A stretch of DNA of 64,000 nt, taken from positions 372,001 to 436,000 of the forward strand of contig CAWFZA010000008.1 in NCBI GenBank assembly GCA_963820095.1, given 5' to 3'. Of this stretch, positions 46,135-56,441 are shown one piece after another. This DNA is from Roseiarcus sp963820095. Its GTDB lineage: Bacteria; Pseudomonadota; Alphaproteobacteria; Rhizobiales; Beijerinckiaceae. Each line of letters opens with the position of its first letter. The stretch's first letter is position 1. Below the pieces are notes generated by a model that was not told where the DNA came from, did not search any database, and was given only the letters and a program-made list of their open reading frames with translations. Position numbers and translations under genes: made by a program.

Positions 46135-47091
46135 ATGGACGCTCCGGCCAACAAACCGGCGTCGACCTTTGATTGTCGCGTCGCGTTCGCCGAAACCCTG
46201 ATCGAGCTTGCAAAGGCTGATGAGCGGATCGTCGCCGTCTGCAACGACAGCGTGGGTTCCAGCAATCTCGTGGGATTCCAGAAGCTCTTTCCCGACCGGC
46301 TCATCAATGTGGGCATCGCCGAGCAGAATATGGTCGGGGTGGGCGCCGGGCTGGCGAACGGCGGCTTTACTCCCTTTGTTTGCGGAGCGGGCCCCTTCCT
46401 TACCGGGAGGGCCCTGGAACAGATCAAGGTCGACGTGGCCTATAACGGATTCCCGGTCGTTCTCTGCGGCATGAGCCCGGGCATGGCTTATGGCGAACTC
46501 GGCCCGACCCACCACTCGATCGAGGATTTGAGCTGGCTTCGCGCGATCGATGGACTCGCCATCGTCGTGCCGGCGGATCCGTCCCAGACAAGGGCCGCCG
46601 TGCGATGGGCGGCGAAATCCGAGACGCCATGCTACTTGCGCATCGGTCGCACGAAGGTCCCGGAAGTGACCCCGGAGGGGTCGGACGGCTTCGCCTTCCA
46701 GCGGGCCGACGTGTTGCGCAACGGCTCGGACCTGACGATTGTCGCGACCGGGGTCATGGTGTCCCGCGCCCTCGCAGCGGCGGCAGCGCTCGCAGAGCGC
46801 AATCTTGAGGCGCGCGTCATCAACGTGTCGACCATCAAGCCCCTGGACGAGGCGACGATCGTCGCGGCGGCGCGCGAAACGGGAGCGATCGTGACTGTCG
46901 AGGAGGCGACGATCGCGGGCGGCCTCGGCGCGGCCGTGGCGGAAACGGTTGTCCGCAACGTTCCGGTCCCGATGCGAATGCTTGGCGTAACCGGATTCGC
47001 GCCGACGGGAACCGCGGAGTTCCTGTTCGATCACTTCGGTCTCAATGCCGAAGGCATCGTGACCGCCGCGCTCGAACTCAAAGCTCGGTAG
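46135..47091 (+). CDS. Transketolase-like protein, C-terminal (pyrimidine-binding) subunit
   Basis: An intact 318-residue partner of the preceding gene. It has DCRVAFAETLIELAKADERIVAVCNDS, RLINVGIAEQNMVGVGAGLANGG with the catalytic Glu of the TPP pyrimidine site, GMAYGELGPTHHSIEDLSWLRAI, and the C-terminal transketolase domain (LTIVATGVMVSRALAAAAAL, ARVINVSTIKPLDEATI). Stop and next start are two bases apart (TAG-G-ATG), so the FGGY kinase gene is in the same operon. Confidence 0.9.
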   Translation: MDAPANKPASTFDCRVAFAETLIELAKADERIVAVCNDSVGSSNLVGFQKLFPDRLINVGIAEQNMVGVGAGLANGGFTPFVCGAGPFLTGRALEQIKVDVAYNGFPVVLCGMSPGMAYGELGPTHHSIEDLSWLRAIDGLAIVVPADPSQTRAAVRWAAKSETPCYLRIGRTKVPEVTPEGSDGFAFQRADVLRNGSDLTIVATGVMVSRALAAAAALAERNLEARVINVSTIKPLDEATIVAAARETGAIVTVEEATIAGGLGAAVAETVVRNVPVPMRMLGVTGFAPTGTAEFLFDHFGLNAEGIVTAALELKAR

Positions 47092-47092
47092 G

Positions 47093-48601
47093 ATGGCCGG
47101 CCCTCTTCTCCTGGCGATTGATCAGGGCACGAGTTCAACCAAAGCGCTGGTCGTCGACGGCGACGGCGCCGTGATCTCGCGCGCTCAGGCGCCCGTCTCC
47201 CTCGCAACCCCCGAGCCCGGTTGGGTCGAGCAGGACGCCGCCGAGATTTGGGGTAGCGTAAGACGCGCGGTGAGCGAAGCGCTCGATGCGCACAGCGCCA
47301 AGCGGGTCGTGTCGGTCGGCCTCAGCACCCAGCGCGAATCTTGCGTCATCTGGGATCGGCGCAGCGGCGAGGCGCTAACGCCGGTGTTATCCTGGCAGGA
47401 CCAGCGGACGGAACCGATCTGCGCCTCGCTGCGCAAACGGGGCTGCGGGGCGACCATTCGCCGCAAGAGTGGTCTGCCGCTCGACCCCATGTTTTCGGCG
47501 GCGAAGGCCCGCTGGCTTCTGGACAGACTGCCGCATGGCCAAGCGCGGGCGAAGGCGGGCGAAATCTGCATCGGCACCATCGACGCGTTTCTGCTGTCGC
47601 GCTTCGGCGGTGAAGCCGTCGTCGAGGCCGGCAACGCGTCTCGCACGCAGCTCTTTGATGTGGTTCAGGCGGCGTGGGACGAGGAGCTTCTCGCGATCTT
47701 CGACGTCCCGGTTGCGGCCTTGCCGCGCATCGTCCCGTCGATCGGGCCGTTCCCAAAAACGCGCGGGCTCGCCCCTTTGCCAGACGGCGCGCCCGTCGGC
47801 GCGGTGCTTGCCGACTCGCATTCCGCCCTGTTCGCCCACGGCGCGTTCGCACCCGGACCCGTCAAGGCGACGCACGGGACGGGCTCGTCGCTGATGGGGC
47901 TTGTCGACCGGGACGCCGTGCGCGACGGGGACGCAGGGGCGCCGGGAGTTTGCCTCACGCTGGCATGGCAGCTCGAAGTCACCGATCCTGGCGTATGAGG
48001 GCAACATCCGCAGCGCGGGCTCAACGCTCGTCTGGGCTGCAGAATTGCTCGGGATCACGACGAAGGAGCTCGCCGATCTCGCCCTGGACGTAGCGGACTC
48101 TCGAGGCGTCTATCTCGTTCCGGCGTTTGGCGGCTTGGGCGCTCCCTGGTGGGACCCGAACGCTGCAGCGACGGCGACAGGCTTTTCGTTCGGCGTCACG
48201 CGCGCGCCGTTCGCCCGCGCTGCGGTCGAACTCGATCGCCCACCAGATCGCCGACGTCGTCGACGCTTTTCGCGCCAGCGGCGCGCCGGTCGAGCGACTG
48301 CTGGTCGACGGCGGACCGACGCGCAACGACCAGCTCATGCAGTTCGAAGCCGACATGGTTGGCGCGCCGGTCGAGCGGACGACGGTCGCTGAGCTGTCGG
48401 CCATGGGCGCGGCGCAGCTTGCGGGCGTTGGCGCCGGCCTCTTCACGCTTCGAGGGGTTAAGCGGGCTCGACCGCGGGGCGGAGCGGTTCGCCCCGGGCA
48501 TGGCCGCGGAGGCGCGGGCCAAAGAGCGACGCCAATGGGCGCAGGCCGTGGCGCGTGCGCAAGGTCTCGCCGTGCGTCCCGAAATCTCGTTGGCGCAATG
48601 A
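47093..48601 (+). CDS. FGGY-family carbohydrate kinase (frame-disrupted)
   Basis: A ketose or polyol kinase of about 502 residues, xylulokinase/glycerol-kinase fold. The N-terminal phosphate motif is LLAIDQGTSSTKALVVDGDG, followed by GLSTQRESCVIWDRRSG and LSWQDQRTEPI, with the ATP-lobe ATHGTGSSLMGLV. Frames shift near 47990 (continuing LAYEGNIRSAGSTLVWAAELL, PAFGGLGAPWWDPNA), near 48215 (ERLLVDGGPTRNDQLMQFEA, the FGGY signature-2 region) and near 48460 (ending RPEISLAQ). It is the last gene of the sugar locus and probably phosphorylates the ketose made by the isomerase, feeding the split transketolase. Confidence 0.87.
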
Positions 48602-48711
48602 CGCATAGCAAAAGTGCGACGGATCGAGGCGTTCACCTCCGTCTGCGCCGCGCGAACTCGTCGGCCGCGCAGAGAGGTTCTCGGGCCACGTACCGTTTGG
48701 AGGCCTGACAA

Positions 48712-48737
48712 AAAGGGCGGCCTTTCGGCCGCCCTTT
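48712..48737. terminator. Bidirectional intrinsic terminator
   Basis: AAAGGGCGGCC and GGCCGCCCTTT form a perfect 11-bp stem with a TTTC loop. A-rich sequence on one side and T on the other let it work in both directions. It lies between the convergent FGGY kinase and groEL genes. Confidence 0.85.
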
Positions 48738-48765
48738 CCGCTCAGGGTATCGAGCTTCGTGGACT

Positions 48766-50406
<1,641 letters not shown>

Positions 50407-50445
50407 TGCTTTCAGTTCCTTGAGAAGTCGTTGAGAAGATTGAGA

Positions 50446-50763
50446 TCAGGCGGCTTTCTTGGACGAGGAAGGGGCACCCTCGACCACGCCCATGATGTCG
50501 GACTCCTTCATGATGAGGAGTTCCTCGCCATCGATCTTGACCTCGGTGCCGCTCCATTTGCCAAACAGCACTCTGTCGCCGGCCTTCACGTCCAAGGGGA
50601 CGAGCTTGCCGCTTTCGTCGCGGGCGCCTGGGCCGGCGGCGATGATTTCGCCCTCTTGCGGCTTCTCCTTGGCGGTGTCCGGAATGATGATGCCGCCCTT
50701 CGTCTTTTCCTCGCCTTCGATGCGACGGACGACGACGCGGTCATGCAGGGGACGGAATTTCAT
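50446..50763 (-). CDS. groES: Co-chaperonin GroES (Hsp10)
   Basis: 105 residues starting MKFRPLHDRVVVRRIEGEEK, with the mobile-loop region KTKGGIIIPDTAKEKPQEGEI and the roof/tail KIDGEELLIMKESDIMGVVE. The ATG at 50763 is chosen over a longer upstream start because GAGGAAA lies 5 bases before it and family proteins begin exactly here. The C-terminal tail (GAPSSSKKAA) is slightly longer than usual. First gene of the groESL operon. Confidence 0.98.
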   Translation of the reverse strand: MKFRPLHDRVVVRRIEGEEKTKGGIIIPDTAKEKPQEGEIIAAGPGARDESGKLVPLDVKAGDRVLFGKWSGTEVKIDGEELLIMKESDIMGVVEGAPSSSKKAA

Positions 50764-50809
50764 GAATGTTTCCTCTTTCGAAATCGCCCGTGTCGGGCGC
50801 AAACGGGTG

Positions 50810-50836
50810 CTGGCACTCAATATGGGTGAGTGCTAA
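50810..50836. promoter_or_regulatory. CIRCE element (HrcA operator)
   Basis: CTGGCACTC-N9-GAGTGCTAA, with the 9-base spacer required for CIRCE, lies about 47 bases upstream of the groES start. The right arm matches the consensus GAGTGCTAA perfectly. The left arm differs from TTAGCACTC at its outer bases. This predicts repression by HrcA and heat induction. Confidence 0.93.
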
Positions 50837-51240
50837 CGGCCGTCAAATAAGGAGCCCGCGCGCCGCCGTCAAGGGCAATCAGCGCTTGATTTGGTGGCCC
50901 AATTGACGCCGCTGGAACGGGCGAAGGCAAATCTTCAGCCGCGTTCCGACCTGGCATGTCAACAACGCGAGCGCGCAGTAAACGAGGGCCGAGTTGGGGC
51001 GCTGCGAAGCAGCGTGAGGATCTGAACCCGCCCGCGTCGAGTACCCGAGCGATCGCGCCCGTTCTGAGGCAAAGGTCTATGACCTCTTGGTCTTTCTCGG
51101 CATCGACGACTGCGGCAGTGAAGACCACGCGAAATCGTGATCGCCGCCCATCTTGTTGGTGAAATCGCTCCAATCTACCTTAGAAGCAAGGGGGCGTTTC
51201 TCGCGGCGTTGCTGCGCCGCTGACGCAAAGGAATCTCGCC
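50837..51240. other. Intergenic region upstream of groES
   Basis: About 400 bases between the CIRCE element and the secreted-protein gene. A 40-codon open stretch (51018-51137, stop TGA at 51138) encodes a protein-like EAKVYDLLVFLGIDDCGSED but has no start codon, so it is at most a gene remnant. No RNA gene was recognised. Confidence 0.4.
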
Positions 51241-51806
51241 ATGACTCTTGGCGTTCTTCGAGTTTCGGCCCTCGCCCTCGGCGCGTCCGCCTTGGCTTTG
51301 CTTTCGCCGCTGGCCTCGGCAAACGCAGCGACCGTCGCGGCACCCCTATCAGCACCACGCGCATCCTCGGGCAGCCCACGTCGCGCACGGTTATGTGGCT
51401 CATAGCCGCGCTGGCCTGCGCCATTACGTTTGGCGAAACGGGCGCCGCTATGTCTACGGCGATGGTTACAAGCCCGGCGCGGCCGTCGCGGCCGGGGTTA
51501 TTGGCGGCGTCATCGGCGCGGCTGCCGGCTATCCGTATGGTTGCGACCGCGACTACGGGCCTTATTGCGATTCCGGCGATTACGGCTGGGGCGGCGCCTA
51601 CGCGCCGTACTATGGCGGCTTCGGCTACGGCTATGCGCCCGGTTTCTACGGTCGCCATCGCGCCTCTGGTCTCGGTCACGGCTTTCACGGCGGCGGGGCT
51701 CATTTCGCCAGCGGGAATTTTGGCCACATGGGCTTTGGCGGAGGCCACATGGGTGGGTTCGGCGGCGGCCATGCGAGGCTTTGGCGGCGGCGGCCACATT
51801 CGCTGA
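51241..51806 (+). CDS. Secreted Gly/Tyr/His-rich small protein (frame-disrupted)
   Basis: About 188 residues. The ATG at 51241 (AAAGGA before it) opens a clear signal peptide (MTLGVLRVSALALGASALAL, LSPLASANA). The frame shifts near 51335 into HPYQHHAH, LRHYVWRNGRRYVYGDGYKPG, a hydrophobic glycine-zipper-like AAVAAGVIGGVIGAAAGYPYG, and then repeats rich in Gly, Tyr and His (GGFGYGYAPGFYG, HMGFGGGHMGGFGGGH). A second shift near 51772 gives the true stop at 51806. Likely an exported, possibly membrane-associated protein of unknown role. A rho-independent terminator follows. Confidence 0.65.
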
Positions 51807-51830
51807 GGCCTCTTCGCTTGGCTCTCAGTT

Positions 51831-51860
51831 TCGGGCGGTCTTCGGGCCGCCCGATTTTTT
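51831..51860 (+). terminator. Intrinsic terminator after the secreted Gly-rich gene
   Basis: TCGGGCGG and CCGCCCGA form a perfect 8-bp stem with loop TCTTCGGG, followed by six T residues. It is 25 bases after the stop of the preceding gene. Confidence 0.88.
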
Positions 51861-52010
51861 CGCCAAACCCTGGGGCGAGTCAGTTGGAATGAACGCTGTT
51901 ACCCTCGGGCTTGTTACCGCCGTGGAGGAACCGTTGGCTGGCGCGCGGGTTTCCTAGAGCAGATAGGGCCTTCGCGGGCCCTGCAAACCGATCAAACGAA
52001 GGAGGTCATG

Positions 52011-52463
52011 ATGGCCTTTCGCGTTCCTCGCATCCCGGCCCTTGCGCTTGGCGCCGCCGCTCTCGTGTCATTGTCGGCTCTTTCCGTTGCGCGCGCCAAC
52101 TCATCTGCCGAGCCCGCGCCGACGCCGGTGACAACCGCGCCTGCGCATCCTTCAAGCACGCCGACGCCCGCGCCTGGGTCAAGCGCGGCCGCGCCGTCAC
52201 TCGCCGAGCCTGCGCCGACTCCAGCCTGGGCGGAAATCGGGCCCACGGGCCACACAATTGCTCAGCAACCGGCGGGGCGCCGCTACGCCCATCGCCACTA
52301 CGCCTACCGCAATGCGCATCGCTACCACGGCGACAACCCAATCGGGACTGTCGCGATGGGAGTGGCCGGCGCCGCCGCCGATCTGGGCTCGGTCGCCGCT
52401 TATCCGTTCTATTGTTTCCCGAACTACGGTTCCTGTCCTGTCCGGACGCCCTATCGGTATTGA
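52011..52463 (+). CDS. Secreted Pro/Ala-rich small protein with Tyr/His segment
   Basis: An intact protein of about 150 residues. Its signal peptide (FRVPRIPALALGAAALVSL) strongly resembles that of the gene at 51241. A Pro/Ser/Thr/Ala-rich linker (PAHPSSTPTPAPGSS) follows, then YAHRHYAYRNAHRYHGDNP, a short glycine/alanine hydrophobic stretch and a Cys-containing tail (FYCFPNYGSCPVRTPYRY). AAGGAGG at 51999-52005 lies 2 bases before a first ATG (52008) and 5 before a second (52011), so I use the second. Probably a paralogue-like partner of 51241-51806; function unknown. Confidence 0.75.
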   Translation: MAFRVPRIPALALGAAALVSLSALSVARANSSAEPAPTPVTTAPAHPSSTPTPAPGSSAAAPSLAEPAPTPAWAEIGPTGHTIAQQPAGRRYAHRHYAYRNAHRYHGDNPIGTVAMGVAGAAADLGSVAAYPFYCFPNYGSCPVRTPYRY

Positions 52464-52495
52464 CACGGGCGCTTCCACACAATGGCGACGAAACC

Positions 52496-52514
52496 CCTCG
52501 GCGGACCGCCGAGG
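52496..52514 (+). terminator. Hairpin downstream of secreted-protein gene, possible terminator
   Basis: CCTCGGC and GCCGAGG form a perfect 7-bp stem (9 bp if the loop closes), followed by AGTTTGTT. The T-run is weak, so it may be only a moderate terminator. It lies 33 bases after the stop at 52463. Confidence 0.5.
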
Positions 52515-52936
52515 AGTTTGTTCGATCAGGGTCTGGACCCCAAGCCTCTGTTGGAATTCAGTCGACAGGATCGGCCGGGCTGCCCCGAGGGCCGAAAGGG
52601 CCCGGTCGAGGAACCGGAACGCGGGCTTACGCACGGCATGCGAAACGATTCGTTTGGTACGGCGAAATCTTTTCGCCTTGGCGACTTTCGGCCTCCTCGA
52701 GGCCCGAAGTGAGACGGCCCATGGCGGCTGCGGCGCCGGTAGGGCCAAATCGATGACCGGTCAGGCAGCCTCAACGACGCCGCCCTGCGGATCACCTCCC
52801 GCCTCGGCCGTTGCAAAGTTGCGCAAAAGCCGCAGTTAAGGCTCTGAAATGGTTGGGACGCGTAACCCTGTGCGGGGTGCGCTTCTTAGCGGGATAGCCG
52901 AGCCTGCTTCTGCTCGGTGATCGGAGACCGCCTCCC
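52515..52936. other. Intergenic region between secreted-protein gene and cpdR
   Basis: About 420 bases without supportable coding sequence. The only structure seen is an inverted repeat CCGAGC/GCTCGG at 52898-52917, just past the cpdR stop. It may terminate cpdR transcription but has no T-run on the minus strand. Confidence 0.4.
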
Positions 52937-53320
52937 TCAGGCCGCTTTGAGAAGCCGCTCGACCTCGTTAACCAGTTCCCGAAGATGAAATGGTTTGGAG
53001 AGGATGCGGGCGTTTTTGGGGGCTGCGTTGTCGGGGTTCAGCGCCACCGCGGCGAATCCGGTGATGAACATGACCTTGATCTCCGGATCGAGCTCGGTGG
53101 CGCGACGAGCAAGCTCGATGCCGTCCATCTCGGGCATGACAATATCAGTCAGGAGCAGCTCGAACGGTTCCTCGCGCAGCCGATTGTAGGCGGACAACCC
53201 ATTATCGAAAGAGGTTACGACGTAGCCGGCGTTCTGCAGCGCCTTAACGAGGAAGCGGCGCATGTCGTTGTCGTCCTCCGCAAGCAATATTTTGGCGGAA
53301 ATCTCAACTGGCGTTTGCAT
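52937..53320 (-). CDS. cpdR: Response regulator CpdR
   Basis: A 127-residue single-domain receiver protein. It reads ILLAEDDNDMRRFLVKALQNAGYVV, with phosphoacceptor Asp in LLLTDIVMPEMDGIELARRA, the conserved Thr in VMFITGFAAVALNP and Lys in ARILSKPFHLRELVNEVERLL. This matches rhizobial CpdR closely. CpdR, in its unphosphorylated form, localises ClpXP and promotes degradation of cell-cycle regulators such as CtrA. The ATG at 53320 follows GGGGAGAG; a GTG one codon upstream is possible. It is divergent from the N-formylglutamate amidohydrolase gene, an arrangement I recall as common in this order. Confidence 0.93.
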   Translation of the reverse strand: MQTPVEISAKILLAEDDNDMRRFLVKALQNAGYVVTSFDNGLSAYNRLREEPFELLLTDIVMPEMDGIELARRATELDPEIKVMFITGFAAVALNPDNAAPKNARILSKPFHLRELVNEVERLLKAA

Positions 53321-53464
53321 CACTCTCCCCTGGCAAGGCTTGCAACCTTGCAGCGCCCTAGTAAAAATTTATTGAACCCGCCGACAACTCTCAGCTCTCG
53401 CCGGGTTTGGACGATATGGTAGAGCTGAGCCGCGCGCTTGGCGCAAGCGCTGGTCGGAGGGTCG

Positions 53465-54356
53465 ATGGAACCGGTCGAAGGGACTGCCGTCCGAGACTTC
53501 GATCGTGCGTTCGAGACGATTGAGCCCGGACGGCTGGCTTCTCCGCTCGTTTTCAGTTCACCCCACTCCGGATCGACCTATCCTCAGCGCTTTCTGGCCG
53601 CCTCGCGGCTTGATCCGCTGACCCTACGCCGCTCGGAAGACGCCTTCGTGGACGAACTCTTTCTGCCTTGCGTCGGGCTCGGCGCGCCGCTCTTGCGGGC
53701 TTTGTTCCCTCGCGCCTATCTCGACGTGAACCGGGAGCCCTACGAGCTCGACCCCCAGGTTTTCGACGGCCGCCTGCCTGACTTCGCCAATACCCGATCG
53801 CTGAGAGTCGCGGTCGGACTGGGCACAATTCCAAGAGTTGTCGGCGACGCCCAGCCGATCTACCGAAAGCCGATTGCGGTCGCCGATGGCCTCCGCCGGA
53901 TCGACACGCTCTACCGGCCCTATCATGCGCAATTGAAGACATTGATCGAGCGCGCGCGGGGATGGTTCGGGGTGGCGGTCCTGCTCGATTGCCACTCGAT
54001 GCCCTCGAACGCCGCCGACGTCGGAGGAGTTCGACATTGTGCTGGGCGACCGGTTTGGCGCGAGCGCGGCGCCCACTGTCGTTGAGATTCTCGAATCGAG
54101 TTTCAAGCGAGCGGGTTATCGCATTCGCCGCAATAAGCCATTCGCCGGGGGGTATATCACCGAGCATTTTGGCGCGCCGGCAGACGGCGCCCATGCCGTT
54201 CAGATCGAGATCGCGAGGGCGCTCTATCTCGACGAGCGCCGAATTGTCCGGACCGGACGATGGTCCGCACTCCAGGAGGATCTGTTCTCGGCGGCGAAGG
54301 CGCTGGCGCTGGAGATGGGAGGCAATCCGGATGCGGGCCGCCTTGCGGCGGAATGA
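53465..54356 (+). CDS. N-formylglutamate amidohydrolase family protein (frame-disrupted)
   Basis: About 296 residues. It has PLVFSSPHSGSTYPQRFL, RSEDAFVDELF, FPRAYLDVNREPYELDPQVFDG, and AVLLDCHSMPSNA, the zinc- and substrate-binding blocks of the FGase family. A base shift near 54030 leads into DIVLGDRFGASAAPTVVEIL, PFAGGYITEHFGAPADGAHAVQIEIARALYLDE and the end. The ATG at 53465 has GGAGGG before it. The family hydrolyses N-formyl-L-glutamate in histidine degradation, but many members in alphaproteobacteria sit beside cpdR and hisN, away from hut genes, so the true substrate is open. Confidence 0.87.
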
Positions 54357-54784
54357 AGGCCCGGCCTAAAGGACGCGCCGAAGGACGATCAGCGATGCTG
54401 CACCGCAGCGCATCCGAGGCGGCGCAACTCGTCCCGTGCGCGAACTGGGAAAAAGGAGGCCGCCATGTCGCCACGGCGGCCTTGAGTTTAGGGAGGAAAC
54501 GCCCAAGGAGGGCATATGCGGCAGGTCATGCCGCACCGCAACAATATCAGGGCTCGCGGCCGCCGTTGCAAGCCTTTTCTTCGTCCGACGGGCGGTTGCT
54601 CACCGAATTCGACGCGCTGTGGCATTCCGGTCCGAAGCCTGTCTTACGGCGAAAGGAAAATTATCATTGTAATATCAATCTATTAAAACGACATGGAAGA
54701 AACACGCGAGGCTGAACCATCACGCCTTCGGATAGCAGATATGCAGCGCAGTCATGACATTTCACTCCTTTTTGAGGCCTTTGG
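54357..54784. other. Intergenic region upstream of hisN
   Basis: About 430 bases. Short open frames exist after two good ribosome-site-like sequences (GGAGG near 54460 and GGAGGG near 54512), but their products are arginine-rich and unconvincing. An AT-rich stretch at 54655-54710 is a likely promoter area for hisN. Nothing else is supported. Confidence 0.4.
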
Positions 54785-55606
54785 ATGACCGCAGTCGACT
54801 TTGCAGCCTTCGTGGAGCGACTCGCGCAGGTGTCTGGCGAGGTGATTTTCCCATTTTTTCGCAGCGCGATTCGCGCCGAGGACAAGTCGCCTGGGGGCAT
54901 GTTCGATCCCGTCACCGAGGCCGACCGGGGCGCCGAGGTCGCCATGCGGCGGCTGATCGCCGAGACTTTCCCGGCGCATGGGGTGATTGGCGAGGAATAC
55001 GGGCGCGATCGCCCCGAGGCGGAATATGTCTGGGTCCTCGATCCGATCGATGGGACCAAGAGCTTCGTTTCGGGGCTGCCGACCTGGGGGACGTTGATCG
55101 GGCTCATGCATCATGGCCGGCCGGTCTACGGCATGATGGCGCAACCCTTCACCCGCGAGCGATTCTACGGCGACGGCAAGGGCGCCAGCACACGCACCCT
55201 CGCGCCCGCGCGCGGCGACGCCCCGCCGTCGGAATGGGCGACGCGGGCGTTGCACGCGCGCGCCTGCCCGTCGCTCCGCGAGGCGACGCTGGCGACGACG
55301 AGCCCGCTGCTCATTCGGGACGACGCCGACCGGGCCGCCTATACGCGGGTCGAGAAGCAAGTCCGGCTCGTCCGCTACGGCGGCGACTGCTACGCCTATT
55401 GCGCGCTCGCGGCGGGCTTCGTCGATCTTGTGATCGAGACCAATCTCAAGCCGCACGACGTGGTCGCGCTCGCGCCGATCATCGAGGGGGCGGGCGGCGT
55501 GGTGACGACCTGGGAAGGGGAGAACGCCGCCAACGGCGGCCGGATCATCGCCGCCGGCGACAAAGCCGTCTACGATGAGGCGCGCCGCCTGCTGCTTGAG
55601 ACTTAG
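54785..55606 (+). CDS. hisN: Histidinol-phosphatase, inositol-monophosphatase family
   Basis: An intact 273-residue Mg-dependent phosphatase. The metal sites are VTEADRGAEVAMRRLI, GVIGEEYG, VWVLDPIDGTKSFVSGLPTWGTLIGL (the DPIDGT motif) and RYGGDCYAYCALAAGFVDLVIE. This substrate region is typical of HisN-type IMPase-family enzymes that make histidinol in alphaproteobacteria. Position beside cpdR and the FGase gene supports the assignment. SuhB-like inositol phosphatase is the alternative, but the GGDCYAY block favours HisN. Confidence 0.87.
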   Translation: MTAVDFAAFVERLAQVSGEVIFPFFRSAIRAEDKSPGGMFDPVTEADRGAEVAMRRLIAETFPAHGVIGEEYGRDRPEAEYVWVLDPIDGTKSFVSGLPTWGTLIGLMHHGRPVYGMMAQPFTRERFYGDGKGASTRTLAPARGDAPPSEWATRALHARACPSLREATLATTSPLLIRDDADRAAYTRVEKQVRLVRYGGDCYAYCALAAGFVDLVIETNLKPHDVVALAPIIEGAGGVVTTWEGENAANGGRIIAAGDKAVYDEARRLLLET

Positions 55607-55680
55607 GACCGGCGGCCGCATCGGACGGCCGGGGGATGGCCGAGGGCGCCTCCCCAATACAACCGAAGCGCGAGTCCCTG

Positions 55681-55738
55681 TCAAGGAAAACCAAGGAATT
55701 CCAAAGAAAAAGGCTTGGATTTCCTTGTTTTTCCTTGG
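55681..55738. repeat. Long imperfect inverted repeat (24-base arms) after hisN
   Basis: The left arm runs 55681-55704 and the right arm 55715-55738, with a 10-base A-rich loop. The arms agree at 21 of 24 positions and are built from repeats of a CAAGGAAA-type word. It lies about 75 bases downstream of hisN, followed by GGGGCTTTTC. The stem is long and AT-rich, unlike the short GC-rich terminators elsewhere in the window. Confidence 0.75.
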
Positions 55739-56441
55739 TCGATTTGGGGCTTTTCAATAAGTTACGGGCGAAAAAATAAAAAAATCCGGCTTGGTCTCAA
55801 CTCGCGCGCCGGGTTGTGGAAGGACCGGGGTAAAACCCACCCGATCCGTGGTTGCACACAGGACCTCTTCCCCCTCGCCGCCGCTTAAAGTTGGCGAGCG
55901 TGACCGGTCTTCGGTCAGACAAAATACGCTAGCATAGAATTCTGGCCGAGAGAAGATTTTGTTTGCTCTTTGTCGCTCGCCAAAGAAACCGCTCGCATGG
56001 AAAACGAGCCCGCCACGCAGCCCCGCAACCCGGGAGCCGCCGGGCCTTCACCGGCCCGCGAACTGTCAGCGTATACCGACCGGACGTGTCACCTGTAATA
56101 CCCGTAATGCCGCCACCGTAGTGACCGCGATTCCACGGAACTCCCGCTTCGCAGCTTCGCGTGCTCGGAGCAGCCGACCAGATCCTCGGCGGGAACGGGA
56201 TAGGTCCAAGCGTGGAGGGTTAGTGCGCTTCCGAGGCGCCGGATCGATTGCGCTGGACCCGGAACTTTGACCCTCGCGCTCGTCTCCTCTTCGATCCCGG
56301 CCGCCGGGCGGCGCAAGGAGCGGACATTTCTGAACACCTCCGGCGAAGGGACAAATCGATAGACTGTCCTCTCTCAGCGTTGCGCTGGACATACAAGCGA
56401 ATCTCAACGATCTTCGGCCCCCAACGAGCTGGAGTGCGACA
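55739..56441. other. Long intergenic region upstream of the cyclase gene
   Basis: About 700 bases with no gene I can support. A 103-codon frame at 55959-56270 (plus) and two frames on the minus strand are arginine- and serine-rich shadows without motifs. An A-rich run near 55770-55790 and AT-rich sequence at 55915-55945 could belong to promoters. No tRNA-like cloverleaf was found. Confidence 0.4.

Noticed and set aside
45244..47034. A 596-codon minus-strand frame opposite the transketolase genes
   Set aside because: It is antisense to two well-supported transketolase subunits, its composition is shadow-like and it has no recognisable domain.
51018..51140. A 40-codon protein-like stretch upstream of the secreted-protein gene
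   Set aside because: It contains a plausible EAKVYDLLVFLGIDDCGSED segment but no start codon, and a stop lies directly before it. It is too short to call a gene and is noted only as possible debris.
54436..54672. A 78-codon frame before hisN
   Set aside because: It contains a short hydrophobic stretch but is otherwise arginine-rich, and overlapping frames look equally likely. It is not supportable.
55959..56270. A 103-codon plus-strand frame in the gap before the cyclase gene
   Set aside because: Composition is Arg/Ser/Pro-rich without motifs, and no ribosome site stands out. It is likely a chance frame.
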